Origin: Streptomyces werraensis | GTDB taxonomy: Bacteria > Actinomycetota > Actinomycetes > Streptomycetales > Streptomycetaceae | DNA length: 64,000 nt | Direction of reading: 5' to 3' | Assembly (NCBI GenBank): GCA_014656175.1 | Contig: BNBX01000004.1 | Location: forward strand, 120,290 to 184,289 | In this document: piece by piece, positions 1-8,300 of the stretch | Layout: the number at the start of each line of letters is the position of its first letter | How positions within the stretch are numbered: the first letter of the stretch is position 1 | Notes under the pieces: generated by a model | Seen by the model: the letters and a program-made list of their open reading frames with translations, nothing else | Told to the model about the DNA's origin: nothing | Database searches by the model: none | Program-made: the position numbers and the translations under genes

Positions 1-996
1 GTCCTCGTCACCTCCGACGCGAGCCCCGGCCTCTTCCAGGCCGCCATGGACCACGGCGCCCGCGGCCTGGCCGCCCTCCCGCTGAGCTACGAGGAGCTCG
101 CCAGCCGGGTCCAGGCGGTCGCCCAGTGGTCGGCCGGCGTACGGCGCCACCTGGGCGCCGGCGCCGACCCGGTCTCCGGCGCCGGGGGCACCGTCGTCAC
201 CGTCAGCGGCGCCAAAGGAGGGGTCGGCGCCACCCTCACCGCGGTGCAGCTCGCACTCGCCGCCCAGACCTCCGGACGCGCCACCGCCCTGGTCGACATG
301 GATCTCCAGACCGGGGACGTCGCCTCCTATCTGGACGTCCAGTTCCGGCGGTCCGTCGTCGACCTGGCCGCGATCAACGACATCTCCCCGCGCGTCCTCG
401 CCGACGCCGTCTTCCGCCACGACAGCGGACTCGCCCTGCTCCTCGCCCCCGCCGAGGGCGAACGCGGCGAGGAGGTCACCGACCGGGCGGCCCGTCACAT
501 CGTCGGTGCCCTGCGCTCCCGCTACGAGGTCGTCGTCGTCGACTGCGGCGCCCAGCTCGGCGGCGCCGGCGCGGCGGCCGTGGAGATGGCCGACCAGGCC
601 CTGCTGGTCACCACCCCCGACGTGATCGCCGTACGGGGCGCCAAGCGGGCCGTGCGGATGTGGGACCGGCTGCAGATCCGCAAGGCGGAGGAGACCACGG
701 TCGTCGTCAACCGGCACACCCGGTCCACGGAGATCCAGCCGCCGCTCATCGCGCGGATCACCGGCACCGCGGTCGCCGCCACCACGGTCCCCGCCCACTT
801 CAAGGAGCTCCAGGGCGTGGTGGACGCCGGACGCGTGCACGAACTGGAGGCGAAGAGCACCGTGAAGCAGGCGATGTGGGCGCTGGCCGGCGAACTCGGC
901 CTGGTGCGGACCGCGCAGACCGGCCACAAGGGCGGCCGGCTGCGCGGCGACCGGGGCGCGGCCGGCTTCCGGCGGCGCAGGGACGGCACGGGATGA
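1..996 (+). CDS. tadZ: TadZ/CpaE-like MinD-family ATPase of the Flp pilus (5' truncated)
   Basis: The reading frame is open from the first base, so the N-terminal receiver-like half lies outside the window. The visible part is a MinD/ParA-type P-loop ATPase: a deviant Walker A (GAKGGVGATLTAV, near codons 65-77), then DMDLQTGDVASYLD and VVVVDCGAQLGGAGAAAVEMADQALLVTTPD, typical of the CpaE/TadZ branch. The family localises the Tad secretion machine at a cell pole or site. The lysine normally following VG in KGGxGKT is alanine here; TadZ proteins often deviate in this loop. It ends in a 4-base ATGA overlap with the next gene, so it heads or sits within the tad operon. Confidence 0.88.
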   Translation, partial: VLVTSDASPGLFQAAMDHGARGLAALPLSYEELASRVQAVAQWSAGVRRHLGAGADPVSGAGGTVVTVSGAKGGVGATLTAVQLALAAQTSGRATALVDMDLQTGDVASYLDVQFRRSVVDLAAINDISPRVLADAVFRHDSGLALLLAPAEGERGEEVTDRAARHIVGALRSRYEVVVVDCGAQLGGAGAAAVEMADQALLVTTPDVIAVRGAKRAVRMWDRLQIRKAEETTVVVNRHTRSTEIQPPLIARITGTAVAATTVPAHFKELQGVVDAGRVHELEAKSTVKQAMWALAGELGLVRTAQTGHKGGRLRGDRGAAGFRRRRDGTG

Positions 997-1397
997 GCGG
1001 CGACAGGCGGGCGAGGGCGACGGGGCCGGGCCGCGACCGGGGGCAGGTCACCGTCGAGTTCCTCGGCATGACCCCGACGATCCTCGTCACGCTGGTCGTG
1101 CTGTGGCAGCTCGTGCTCGTCGGCTACACCTTCACCCTCGCCGGGAACGCCGCCGACGAGGCCGCCCGCGCCGGGACGGCCGCGTCCCCCGGCGCACGCC
1201 AGGGCGCCTGCCAAGCGGCCGGCACGGACAAGCTGTCCGGCGCCTGGGGCAGCGGAGCCACGGTGACCTGCGCGACGGGCGGCGGCATGGTCACCGCCGA
1301 CGTGAGGATCAGGGTGCCGATCCTCTTCCCCGGCACGCTGTCGTTCCCGTTCGACGTGACCGGCCACGCGGGCGCGGTCGAGGAGGAGACGGACTGA
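993..1397 (+). CDS. tadE: TadE-like pseudopilin
   Basis: A 134-residue protein whose start overlaps the tadZ stop (ATGA at 993-996). A short basic N-terminus with the motif DRGQVTVEFLG is followed by one hydrophobic segment (about residues 25-50), the type IV pilin-like signature of TadE proteins cleaved by the TadV prepilin peptidase (not in this window). The middle shows NAADEAARAGT and two cysteines. It is probably a minor pilin or assembly factor at the membrane. Position directly between the TadZ and TadA genes supports the call. Confidence 0.85.
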   Translation: MSGDRRARATGPGRDRGQVTVEFLGMTPTILVTLVVLWQLVLVGYTFTLAGNAADEAARAGTAASPGARQGACQAAGTDKLSGAWGSGATVTCATGGGMVTADVRIRVPILFPGTLSFPFDVTGHAGAVEEETD

Positions 1398-1398
1398 C

Positions 1399-1779
1399 AT
1401 GGCGTACCGATCCGACATGCCGCACCGGCAAGGTGACCGTCGCCGCGACCGCGGGCAGGTGGCGATCGAGTACCTGGGTTTCCTGCCGGTCCTGCTGATC
1501 GTGGCGATGGCCGGGGTGCAGCTCGGCCTGATCGCCTACACCGCACAGCAGGCGGGCACCGCCGCCCGCGCGGGCGCCCGCAGCTCCTCCCTGGACCAGG
1601 GCGCCCAGGCCGCCTGCGCGGCCGCCGTCAGCTCCTGGCTGGCCGGCGGCACCTCGTGCGGCACGTCGGGCGGCGGTGACGAGGTCACCGTCACCGCCCG
1701 GGTCGACATCCCGTCCGTCGTGCCCGGCTGGGACTTCGGATCGGCGGGGAGGAGCGCCACGATGCCCGTCGACCACTGA
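1399..1779 (+). CDS. second TadE/TadF-like pseudopilin
   Basis: A 126-residue protein beginning one base after the previous stop. It repeats the architecture of its neighbour: a basic N-terminus, the processing motif DRGQVAIEYLG, a hydrophobic helix (about residues 23-42), then TAARAGARSSSLDQGAQAA and three cysteines (C74, C86, C93 approximately) that could form an exported disulfide. It is likely the second minor pseudopilin (TadF position) of the Flp pilus. Overall similarity to the preceding gene suggests an old tandem duplication. Confidence 0.83.
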   Translation: MAYRSDMPHRQGDRRRDRGQVAIEYLGFLPVLLIVAMAGVQLGLIAYTAQQAGTAARAGARSSSLDQGAQAACAAAVSSWLAGGTSCGTSGGGDEVTVTARVDIPSVVPGWDFGSAGRSATMPVDH

Positions 1780-1846
1780 CCCCACCACCACCGGAGCGCC
1801 CGACGAACCAGGAACCGGGACGAGGACGACGAGGAGCGAGCCACTC

Positions 1847-3184
1847 ATGAGCCTGCGGGCACGCATCAACTCCCCCGAGGAGAGGACCGGGCGGGGCGAG
1901 GAAGGCCACCTCGTCGCGTCCTTCCGCGCCAAGCTCCTGGAGGAGATCGACCTCGCGGAGATGAGCGCGCTGTCCCCGGCCGAGCGCCGGGCCCGGCTGG
2001 AACGCGTCCTCGGCCACATCATCAGCCGCGAGGGCCCCGTCCTGTCGACGGTCGAACGCTCCCAGCTGATCCGACGCGTCGTCGACGAGGCCCTCGGCCT
2101 CGGCATCCTCGAACCGCTGCTGGAGGACCCGTCCGTCACCGAGATCATGGTGAACGGCCCCGACGCCGTCTTCGTCGAGCGCGGCGGCCGGGTGGAGCAG
2201 CTGCCGCTGCGGTTCGCCTCCAACGACCAGCTCATGCAGACGATCGAACGCATCGTCTCCACCGTGAACCGCCGCGTCGACGAGTCCAACCCCATGGTCG
2301 ACGCCCGGCTGCCGTCCGGGGAGCGCGTCAACGTCATCATCCCGCCGCTGTCCCTGACCGGCGCGGTCCTCACCATCCGCCGCTTCCCCCGCTCCTTCAC
2401 CCTGCAGGAGCTGATCGGCCTCGGCTCGCTCGACGAACCCATGCTGTACCTGCTGGCCGGACTGGTGCAGGCCCGCTTCAACATCATCGTGTCCGGCGCC
2501 ACCGGCACCGGGAAGACGACCCTCCTCAACGCCCTGTCCGGTCTGATCCCCACGGGCGAACGCATCATCACCATCGAGGACTCCGCCGAACTCCAGCTCC
2601 AGCAGCCGCACGTCATCCGCCTGGAGTCCCGCCCGCCGAACGTCGAGGGCAAGGGCCGGGTCACCATCCGCGACCTGGTCCGCAACTCCCTGCGGATGCG
2701 GCCCGACCGCATCGTCGTCGGCGAGGTCCGCGGCGGCGAGTCCCTGGACATGCTCCAGGCCATGTCCACCGGACACGACGGCTCCCTCGCCACCGTCCAC
2801 GCCAACAGCGCCGAGGACGCCCTCACCCGGCTGCAGACCCTCGCCTCCATGTCCGACGTGGAGATCCCCTTCGTCGCCCTGCACGACCAGATCAACAGCG
2901 CCGTCGACGTGATCGTCCAGCTCACCCGGTTCGCCGACGGCGCCCGCCGCATCACCGAGATCGCCCTGCTGGAGAGCCACGGCGGGGAGCCGTACCGGCT
3001 GGCCACGGTCGCCCGTTTCGACGCGCTGCCGATGACCCCCGACGGCCGCGTCCACGGCTCCTTCGTCCACCATCCCCTGCCCCGGCGGACCGCCGACCGC
3101 CTCTACATGGCGGGCCAGCCCGTCCCGCAGGCGTTCGGCATCGCCCACTCCGCCGACCAGCTCGCCACCCGAGAAGCCAGGTAG
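1847..3184 (+). CDS. tadA: TadA/CpaF secretion ATPase
   Basis: A 445-residue type II/IV secretion-family ATPase that powers Flp pilus assembly at the inner face of the membrane. Walker A SGATGTGKTTLLN lies near residues 214-226; Asp-box, Walker B (RPDRIVVGEVRGGE) and His-box (GHDGSLATVHANS) follow in the usual order. The ATG at 1847 is chosen over upstream in-frame codons because the family starts here (MSLRARINSPEE) and the longer frame would overlap the preceding pseudopilin. The ATPase is followed by the TadB and TadC genes, the conserved order of tad operons. Confidence 0.95.
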   Translation: MSLRARINSPEERTGRGEEGHLVASFRAKLLEEIDLAEMSALSPAERRARLERVLGHIISREGPVLSTVERSQLIRRVVDEALGLGILEPLLEDPSVTEIMVNGPDAVFVERGGRVEQLPLRFASNDQLMQTIERIVSTVNRRVDESNPMVDARLPSGERVNVIIPPLSLTGAVLTIRRFPRSFTLQELIGLGSLDEPMLYLLAGLVQARFNIIVSGATGTGKTTLLNALSGLIPTGERIITIEDSAELQLQQPHVIRLESRPPNVEGKGRVTIRDLVRNSLRMRPDRIVVGEVRGGESLDMLQAMSTGHDGSLATVHANSAEDALTRLQTLASMSDVEIPFVALHDQINSAVDVIVQLTRFADGARRITEIALLESHGGEPYRLATVARFDALPMTPDGRVHGSFVHHPLPRRTADRLYMAGQPVPQAFGIAHSADQLATREAR

Positions 3185-3195
3185 GTACCGTCCCC

Positions 3196-4140
3196 ATGGA
3201 GCTGCAGAACCTGATCACGCTGACCACCGGCGTCACCCTGCTGACCTGCGTCCTCGCGGTCGCAGGCGTGCACGTGTACGCGGCCGGGCGGGCGCAGCGC
3301 CAGGCACTGGTGGACCGGCTGTCGGCCACCGGGGAGCTCCCGGCCGCCGGCCGCCGGCGCCGCTTCCCGACGCTGGACCGCCGGCTGCGCCGCACCCGCC
3401 TCGGCCGCAAACTGGAGCTGCGCCTGCTCGCCACCGGTCTGGATGTCACACCGGGCGAGTTCTCCGTGGCGATGCTCACCGTCGTCGCCGGACTGTGGCT
3501 GGCCGGGCAGGCCGCCCTCGCGCCCTTCTTCGGCCCGATCGCGGGACTCCTCGGCGTGTGGGCCGCGCTGCAGTTCCTCGACTGGCAGCGGCAGAAACGC
3601 ATCGAGCGGTTCATCAACCAGCTCCCCGAACTGGCCCGCATCCTCGCCAACGCCACCCAGGCGGGCCTCGCCCTGCGCACCGCCATCGGCATCGCCGCGG
3701 AGGAGCTGGAGGCCCCGGCCGGCGAGGAACTCGCCAAGGTGGCCAACCAGCTCGCGATGGGCGCCTCCATGGAGGACGCCCTCGGCGAACTCTCCGACCG
3801 GCTCCCCTCGCGTGAACTCGTCGTCCTGGTCACCACGCTGGTGCTGGCCAACCGGGCGGGCGGCCAGGTGGTGAGCGCGCTGCGCAACCTCACCGAGACG
3901 CTGGAGGAACGCAAGGAGACCCGGCGTGAGGTCCGCACCCAGCTCTCCCAGGTCAGCATGACCTCGTACGCCGTGCCGGTGCTCGGCGTCGGCTCGCTGT
4001 TCCTGATGAACGGCGTGAAGGACGGCGCCCTGGAGCGCATGACCGGATCGACGGCCGGACAGATCGCGGTCCTCGTCGCCTTCGGCCTGTACGCCGTCGG
4101 CTTCCTGCTCATCCGCCGCCTGTCCCGCATCGACGTCTGA
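3196..4140 (+). CDS. tadB: TadB-like type II secretion system F family protein
   Basis: A 314-residue polytopic membrane protein with an N-terminal hydrophobic segment, a pair of central helices (about residues 90-135) and two C-terminal helices (about 255-310) flanking the cytoplasmic T2SSF domain (ELARILANATQAGLALRTAI, EDALGELSDRLPSRELVVL). TadB and TadC together form the inner-membrane platform on which the TadA ATPase acts. The gene starts 11 bases after tadA and is co-oriented with it. Confidence 0.92.
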   Translation: MELQNLITLTTGVTLLTCVLAVAGVHVYAAGRAQRQALVDRLSATGELPAAGRRRRFPTLDRRLRRTRLGRKLELRLLATGLDVTPGEFSVAMLTVVAGLWLAGQAALAPFFGPIAGLLGVWAALQFLDWQRQKRIERFINQLPELARILANATQAGLALRTAIGIAAEELEAPAGEELAKVANQLAMGASMEDALGELSDRLPSRELVVLVTTLVLANRAGGQVVSALRNLTETLEERKETRREVRTQLSQVSMTSYAVPVLGVGSLFLMNGVKDGALERMTGSTAGQIAVLVAFGLYAVGFLLIRRLSRIDV

Positions 4141-4160
4141 GCCGGGAAGGGGACGACGAC

Positions 4161-5048
4161 ATGGCACTCGCGCTCGCCGCACTGACGGCCCTCGCCGTGT
4201 GCGGCATCTTCGCCGGCATCCGCATGTACCGGGCGGAGGCGAAACTCCCCGGCGACCTGATGCTCGCCCTGGAGGTCGGCTCCACCCGCACCGGCGCGGT
4301 CGACTCCCTCATCGACCGCATGGGCATGCGCTACGCGCCCGCCGTACTGCGCCTCATGGGACCCGGACAGGTCGCCAAGTACCGCCGCAGGATCGACCTC
4401 GCGGGCAACCCCGGCGGCCTCACCATCCACCGCTACGCCGCCCGCCGCGCCGTCTACGGCGCCCTCGGCGGCTTCGGCTTCCTGGTGTTCCTGATGCGCG
4501 GCCAGCTGTTCGTGGCGCTGCTGCTGCTCGCGTTCGGCGCGTTCTGGACGGAGGTCGGCATCTGGTCGGCGATCCGCGTCCGCAAGGACGTCATCGAGCG
4601 GACCCTGCCCGACTTCCTCGACGTCCTCGCCGTCGTGGTCAGCGCGGGCCTCGGCTTCCGCCAGGCCCTCGAACGCGTCTCCTCGCAGTACGAGGGCCCC
4701 TGGGCGGACGAACTGCGCATCACCCTGCGCCAGATGGACCTCGGCATGAGCCGGCGGCAGGCCTTCGCCGAACTGCGCCGCCGCAACGACTCCGAACAGG
4801 TCGCCATGTTCGTCACCGCCCTCCAGCAGGGCGAGGAGCTGGGCGCGCCCATCGTCGACACCCTGGTGGCGCTCGCCAAGGACATGCGCCGCACGGACGC
4901 GCAGAACGCCCGCCGCAAGGCGGCCCGCGCGGTCCCCAAGGCCACCCTGATGATCACCACGTTCATGGTCCCGGCCACGATGATCCTCCTCGGCGCCGGC
5001 CTGATCCTCGGCTCCGGCACCGACTTCGGCTCGCTCACGGGCGAGTGA
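4161..5048 (+). CDS. tadC: TadC-like type II secretion system F family protein
   Basis: A 295-residue second platform protein. It has an N-terminal helix, a central hydrophobic pair (about residues 95-130), the T2SSF motif LPDFLDVLAVVVSAGLGFRQALERV, LRQMDLGMSRRQAFAELRRR, and a C-terminal helix ending at the cytoplasm-membrane border. A GGGAAGGGGA-type ribosome-binding sequence precedes the ATG. It pairs with TadB to form the pilus platform. It is the last structural gene before the two regulatory genes. Confidence 0.92.
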   Translation: MALALAALTALAVCGIFAGIRMYRAEAKLPGDLMLALEVGSTRTGAVDSLIDRMGMRYAPAVLRLMGPGQVAKYRRRIDLAGNPGGLTIHRYAARRAVYGALGGFGFLVFLMRGQLFVALLLLAFGAFWTEVGIWSAIRVRKDVIERTLPDFLDVLAVVVSAGLGFRQALERVSSQYEGPWADELRITLRQMDLGMSRRQAFAELRRRNDSEQVAMFVTALQQGEELGAPIVDTLVALAKDMRRTDAQNARRKAARAVPKATLMITTFMVPATMILLGAGLILGSGTDFGSLTGE

Positions 5049-5064
5049 CGGGAGGCGGAGTGCG

Positions 5065-6513
5065 ATGACGACGACTCGGACACGCAGGGGACGGGCGTGG
5101 CGGCGGCGCCGCGGCCCGGCCGTTCAGCGGCGGGCGGCGGCGGGGCCGTCCGCGCCCGTCGCGGCGTGTGCGCGGACGCCGCAGGGGGTGACGGAGGCAG
5201 GGGCCCCGGGGGGTTCGGCTCAGACGGCCCGCACACCTCAGGACCCGCCCGCCCCGCCGGTCACGGACACCCAGCTCCAGGTGAACGCCCTCCAGGCGCT
5301 GTGCCGCCAGGCCTTCGGCTTCCGGCTCGCGATGATCGCCCTGGCCGCCCCGTCCGCCCTCCTCAACGCGGGCCCCGGCTGGGGCGTACGCCTGGTCGGC
5401 AGCGCCGTCGTCGTCACCTTCATGGTGTCGTACGCCCTCTTCCGCGACTGGGAGCGCTTCGGCCCTCTCCTCCTGCGCCACCCCACCCTCCTCGCGGCGG
5501 ACACTCTCTTCGGCGCCCTGCTGCTGGTCTCCGCCGGCCCCGACACCACCCTCGCCTACGTCAGCGTCTGCACGCCGCTGCTCGCGGGCCTCATCTACGG
5601 CTGGCGGGGCGCGGCCGTCTTCGCCTCCCTCCAGGGCGTGATCCTGCTGCTCGTCCACGCCACGCTGGACAACCCGCACACCGAGCCCGCCGAGACGCTG
5701 ATCCTGCCCGGCCTGTGCGTCGTCGCGGGGGCGGCCGGCTCCAGCCTGCGCAAGCTGATGCTCCGCCTCGGCGAGGCGACCCGCGCCCTGGCCGCGGTCC
5801 GCGCCCGCCTCGCGGTCACGGAGGCGGTCGACGCCGAACGGGCGCGCCTGGCACGGGAGATGCACGACTCGGTGGCCAAGACGCTGCACGGGGTCGCCCT
5901 GGCGGCGGACGGCCTGGCCTGCTCGGCGGGCGCCGCCCGCATGGACCCCGCCCTGGTGAAACGCCAGGCGGAACTGGTGGCGCGGTCCGCGCGGAGGGCT
6001 GCCGCGGAGTCGCGGGAACTGCTGACGGACCTGCGGAGGGAGGGGCGGCCGGGTCGGGCGGTGGACGTGCTGGGGGAGCTGGCGTGCGCGGTGCGGGACT
6101 TCAGGGCGCGGAGCGGGGCGCCGGTGACGTACGCGAGGACGGGTGAGGGCGGCCGGCCGCTGCGGGTGCCCCCGGCGGTGGCCCGCCAGCTCCTCTCCAT
6201 CACCGAGGAGGCGATGGAGAACGCCCACCGTCACGCACGGGCGAAGAGGCTGGACGTACGGGCCGGAGTCCAGGGTGGCGTGCTGACGGTCGGCGTCCGC
6301 GACGACGGCACGGGCCTGCCCGGCCTCCCCGCCGCTCCCGACCTCGACCGCCTGCGCCGCTCGGGCCACTTCGGCCTGGTGGGCATGGTGGAGCGGGCCG
6401 GCTCGGTCGGGGCGCGCGTCAGCTTCGGACCGGGCGAACGGGGGCGCGGGACGGAGGTGCGGGTGGAGTGGCCGCTCGCGCTGCCGAGGACGGAGGTCCG
6501 CCATGAGCGGTGA
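5065..6513 (+). CDS. sensor histidine kinase (NarL/LuxR-type two-component system)
   Basis: A 482-residue membrane kinase. A disordered basic N-terminus (about 70 residues) precedes five or six hydrophobic segments (about residues 85-230) and a short coiled region. The HisKA_3 box RARLAREMHDSVAKTLHG carries the phospho-acceptor His267, and a HATPase domain follows (ENAHRHARAKR N-box, RDDGTGL G-box). It lies 16 bases after tadC, and its stop overlaps the start of the response regulator, so it very probably controls the surrounding Flp pilus genes. No known sensory domain is recognisable; the membrane part is the likely sensor. Confidence 0.9.
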   Translation: MTTTRTRRGRAWRRRRGPAVQRRAAAGPSAPVAACARTPQGVTEAGAPGGSAQTARTPQDPPAPPVTDTQLQVNALQALCRQAFGFRLAMIALAAPSALLNAGPGWGVRLVGSAVVVTFMVSYALFRDWERFGPLLLRHPTLLAADTLFGALLLVSAGPDTTLAYVSVCTPLLAGLIYGWRGAAVFASLQGVILLLVHATLDNPHTEPAETLILPGLCVVAGAAGSSLRKLMLRLGEATRALAAVRARLAVTEAVDAERARLAREMHDSVAKTLHGVALAADGLACSAGAARMDPALVKRQAELVARSARRAAAESRELLTDLRREGRPGRAVDVLGELACAVRDFRARSGAPVTYARTGEGGRPLRVPPAVARQLLSITEEAMENAHRHARAKRLDVRAGVQGGVLTVGVRDDGTGLPGLPAAPDLDRLRRSGHFGLVGMVERAGSVGARVSFGPGERGRGTEVRVEWPLALPRTEVRHER

Positions 6514-7306
6514 ACCGGACCCGTTCGGGGAGGTGCCGCCTCCCGAGCCTCTACGGCTGGTCGTGGCCGACGACAACCCGGTGGTCCGCGCGGGGTTGAC
6601 GGCCCTCCTCTCCGGCCGCGAGGACCTGGAGGTGGTGGCGGAGGCGGCGGACGGGAGGGAGGCGTACGTGGCGACGCTGGCCCACACACCGGACGTGGTG
6701 CTGCTGGACGTCCGCATGCCGGGGGTGGACGGCCTCGCGGCCCTCCCTCACCTGGTGCCGCTGACGGCGGTCCTGATGCTGACGTACAGCGGGGAGTCGG
6801 ACATCGTCCACGAGGCACTCCGCCGGGGCGCCAACGGGTATCTGGTGCACGGCGAGTTCACACCGGACGAGCTGGTGACGGCGGTACGGGACGCGAGACG
6901 GGGGAGGCCGCACTTGACGCCTACGGCGGCGGGGAGATTGCTGGCGCAATTACGGGAGGGGGGTGGCGCAGATTCCGCTTTCGGGGGTACGTCTGGCGGA
7001 AGTTGGCAGGACGCCGGGCCTACTTCTACAAAAAACCTTTCGCAAGTGCAACCGGATATGGCACAGTCGGAGTCCGACAGGGCGACGTACGGGCTGAGTG
7101 CGAGGGAGGCGGAGATCATGGAGCTCATCGCGTCCGGCATGAGCAACCAGCAGATCGCCGCCACCTGCTTCATCAGCGAGAAGACGGTCAAGAACCACAT
7201 CAACCGCATCTTCGCGAAGCTGCACAGCACGAGCCGCGCCGAGGCCGCTGCGAAGTGGCGCGGCGCGGGGAGGACTTCGGCCCGCGACGGGGGTGGCCGG
7301 TGGTGA
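6503..7306 (+). CDS. LuxR/NarL-family response regulator with an in-frame TTA codon
   Basis: A 267-residue regulator. The receiver domain (residues 17-140) has acidic pocket D23/D24 and phospho-acceptor D69 in VVLLDVRMPGVDG. A LuxR-type HTH (about 198-260, LSAREAEIMELIASGMSNQQIA then SEKTVKNHINRIFAKL) binds DNA. The two are joined by an unusually long linker (about residues 150-195), rich in Ser/Thr/Gln and encoded by DNA less GC-rich than its surroundings. Codon 150 (6950-6952) is TTA, so translation should need the bldA leucyl-tRNA. It overlaps the kinase gene by 11 bases and lies just upstream of the pilin gene, its probable target. Confidence 0.9.
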   Translation: MSGEPDPFGEVPPPEPLRLVVADDNPVVRAGLTALLSGREDLEVVAEAADGREAYVATLAHTPDVVLLDVRMPGVDGLAALPHLVPLTAVLMLTYSGESDIVHEALRRGANGYLVHGEFTPDELVTAVRDARRGRPHLTPTAAGRLLAQLREGGGADSAFGGTSGGSWQDAGPTSTKNLSQVQPDMAQSESDRATYGLSAREAEIMELIASGMSNQQIAATCFISEKTVKNHINRIFAKLHSTSRAEAAAKWRGAGRTSARDGGGRW

Positions 7307-7456
7307 GGCACACACCGACGACACGCTGGGCCCGCCTCTGGGTCCGGAAATGGGCCCCGGGACCCTTGAGGGGCCTGACCAACCCCTCGTACGGTGCCCA
7401 GGTCGACAGCGGCCCCGGGACCAAGGCCGCCACCGCGTCAGTCGGAGGGGAACACC

Positions 7457-7654
7457 ATGGGCAACTGGATCAACACGACGGTCAGGTACCTCCAGACCCG
7501 CGCGTCCCGCCGCGACGATCGGGGGCAGACGGCGGTGGAGTATCTGGGGATCATCGCGGTGGTGGTGGCCATTGTGCTGGCGATCACGGGGACGGACATC
7601 GGGCAGACGATCTACCAGGCCATCGTGGACAAGGTCGACGAACTCGTCGGCTGA
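7457..7654 (+). CDS. flp: Flp-family type IVb pilin
   Basis: A 65-residue major pilin candidate. A basic leader of about 22 residues (TRASRRDDRGQ) leads into the Flp motif GQTAVEYLGIIAVVVAIVLAI, with the prepilin cleavage site expected just before QTAVEYLG and the invariant Glu five residues into the mature chain. A short C-terminal tail follows. The ribosome-binding sequence GGAGGGGAAC precedes the ATG. About 150 bases separate it from the regulator gene, enough for its own promoter, as expected for a highly expressed pilin. Confidence 0.92.
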   Translation: MGNWINTTVRYLQTRASRRDDRGQTAVEYLGIIAVVVAIVLAITGTDIGQTIYQAIVDKVDELVG

Positions 7655-8271
7655 CCCACGCACGTCTTCGCTCTGACGCAGGGCAGGCATTCCCCATCTA
7701 CATCACGGTGGTGGGGGGCCTGCTCTTCCTGGCGTTCGCCTACTTGGCAGTCGGCCAGGCCGCAGCGAACAGAAACGGTGCCCAGACCGCCGCCGACGCG
7801 GCCGCACTCGCGGCTGCTCAGGAGCGGCGTGACCAGCTGTCCGGGGCGTGGGTGGAGAACCTCCTCGACCCCGAGAAGTGGCAGGACATCTTCGACGGCA
7901 TGGCGGAAGGGCTGACACCGACGTGCTGGAGGGCGGAGGAACTGGCCGCCAGCAACGATGCAACGGTCCTGAGCTGCAACGCGGACGGCCTCCTCAGCTA
8001 CACGGTCGAAGTGCGGACGAACAAGACGGTCGGGGATTCCATCGTGCCCGGCACCGAGACGAAGAAGTCGCGGGCGACGGCCACCGCGGTGATCGAGCCC
8101 CGCTGCGGCTTCGAACTCCCTGCCGTGGAGAAGGACCCGGACCCCGAGAAGAAGGAAGAGCTCCCCACGCTCAACTGCAAAGGGGGAGTCGATTGGGAGC
8201 TGGACCCGGAGGCACCCGAGGACCTGCTGCCGAAGCCTGATGATCTCTTCGACGTGCACCTGGCCGACTGA
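7651..8271 (+). CDS. TadG/TadE-like pilus assembly protein, apparent CTG start
   Basis: A 206-residue protein with the pseudopilin-type N-terminus SDAGQAFPIYITVVGGLLFLAFAYLAVGQAA followed by NRNGAQTAADAAALAAAQ, the hallmark of TadG-like proteins. The rest is an extracytoplasmic region with four cysteines. No ATG, GTG or TTG occurs in frame between the flp region and the membrane segment; the only sensible initiation point is CTG at 7651, which overlaps the flp stop as CTGA. The next in-frame GTG (7708) would destroy the signal. I therefore infer a rare CTG start translationally coupled to flp; a sequencing or strain difference from ATG/GTG is the alternative. Confidence 0.75.
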   Translation: MTHARLRSDAGQAFPIYITVVGGLLFLAFAYLAVGQAAANRNGAQTAADAAALAAAQERRDQLSGAWVENLLDPEKWQDIFDGMAEGLTPTCWRAEELAASNDATVLSCNADGLLSYTVEVRTNKTVGDSIVPGTETKKSRATATAVIEPRCGFELPAVEKDPDPEKKEELPTLNCKGGVDWELDPEAPEDLLPKPDDLFDVHLAD

Positions 8272-8300
8272 CAAGCGAACAAGGACAAGGACGCAGTGGC

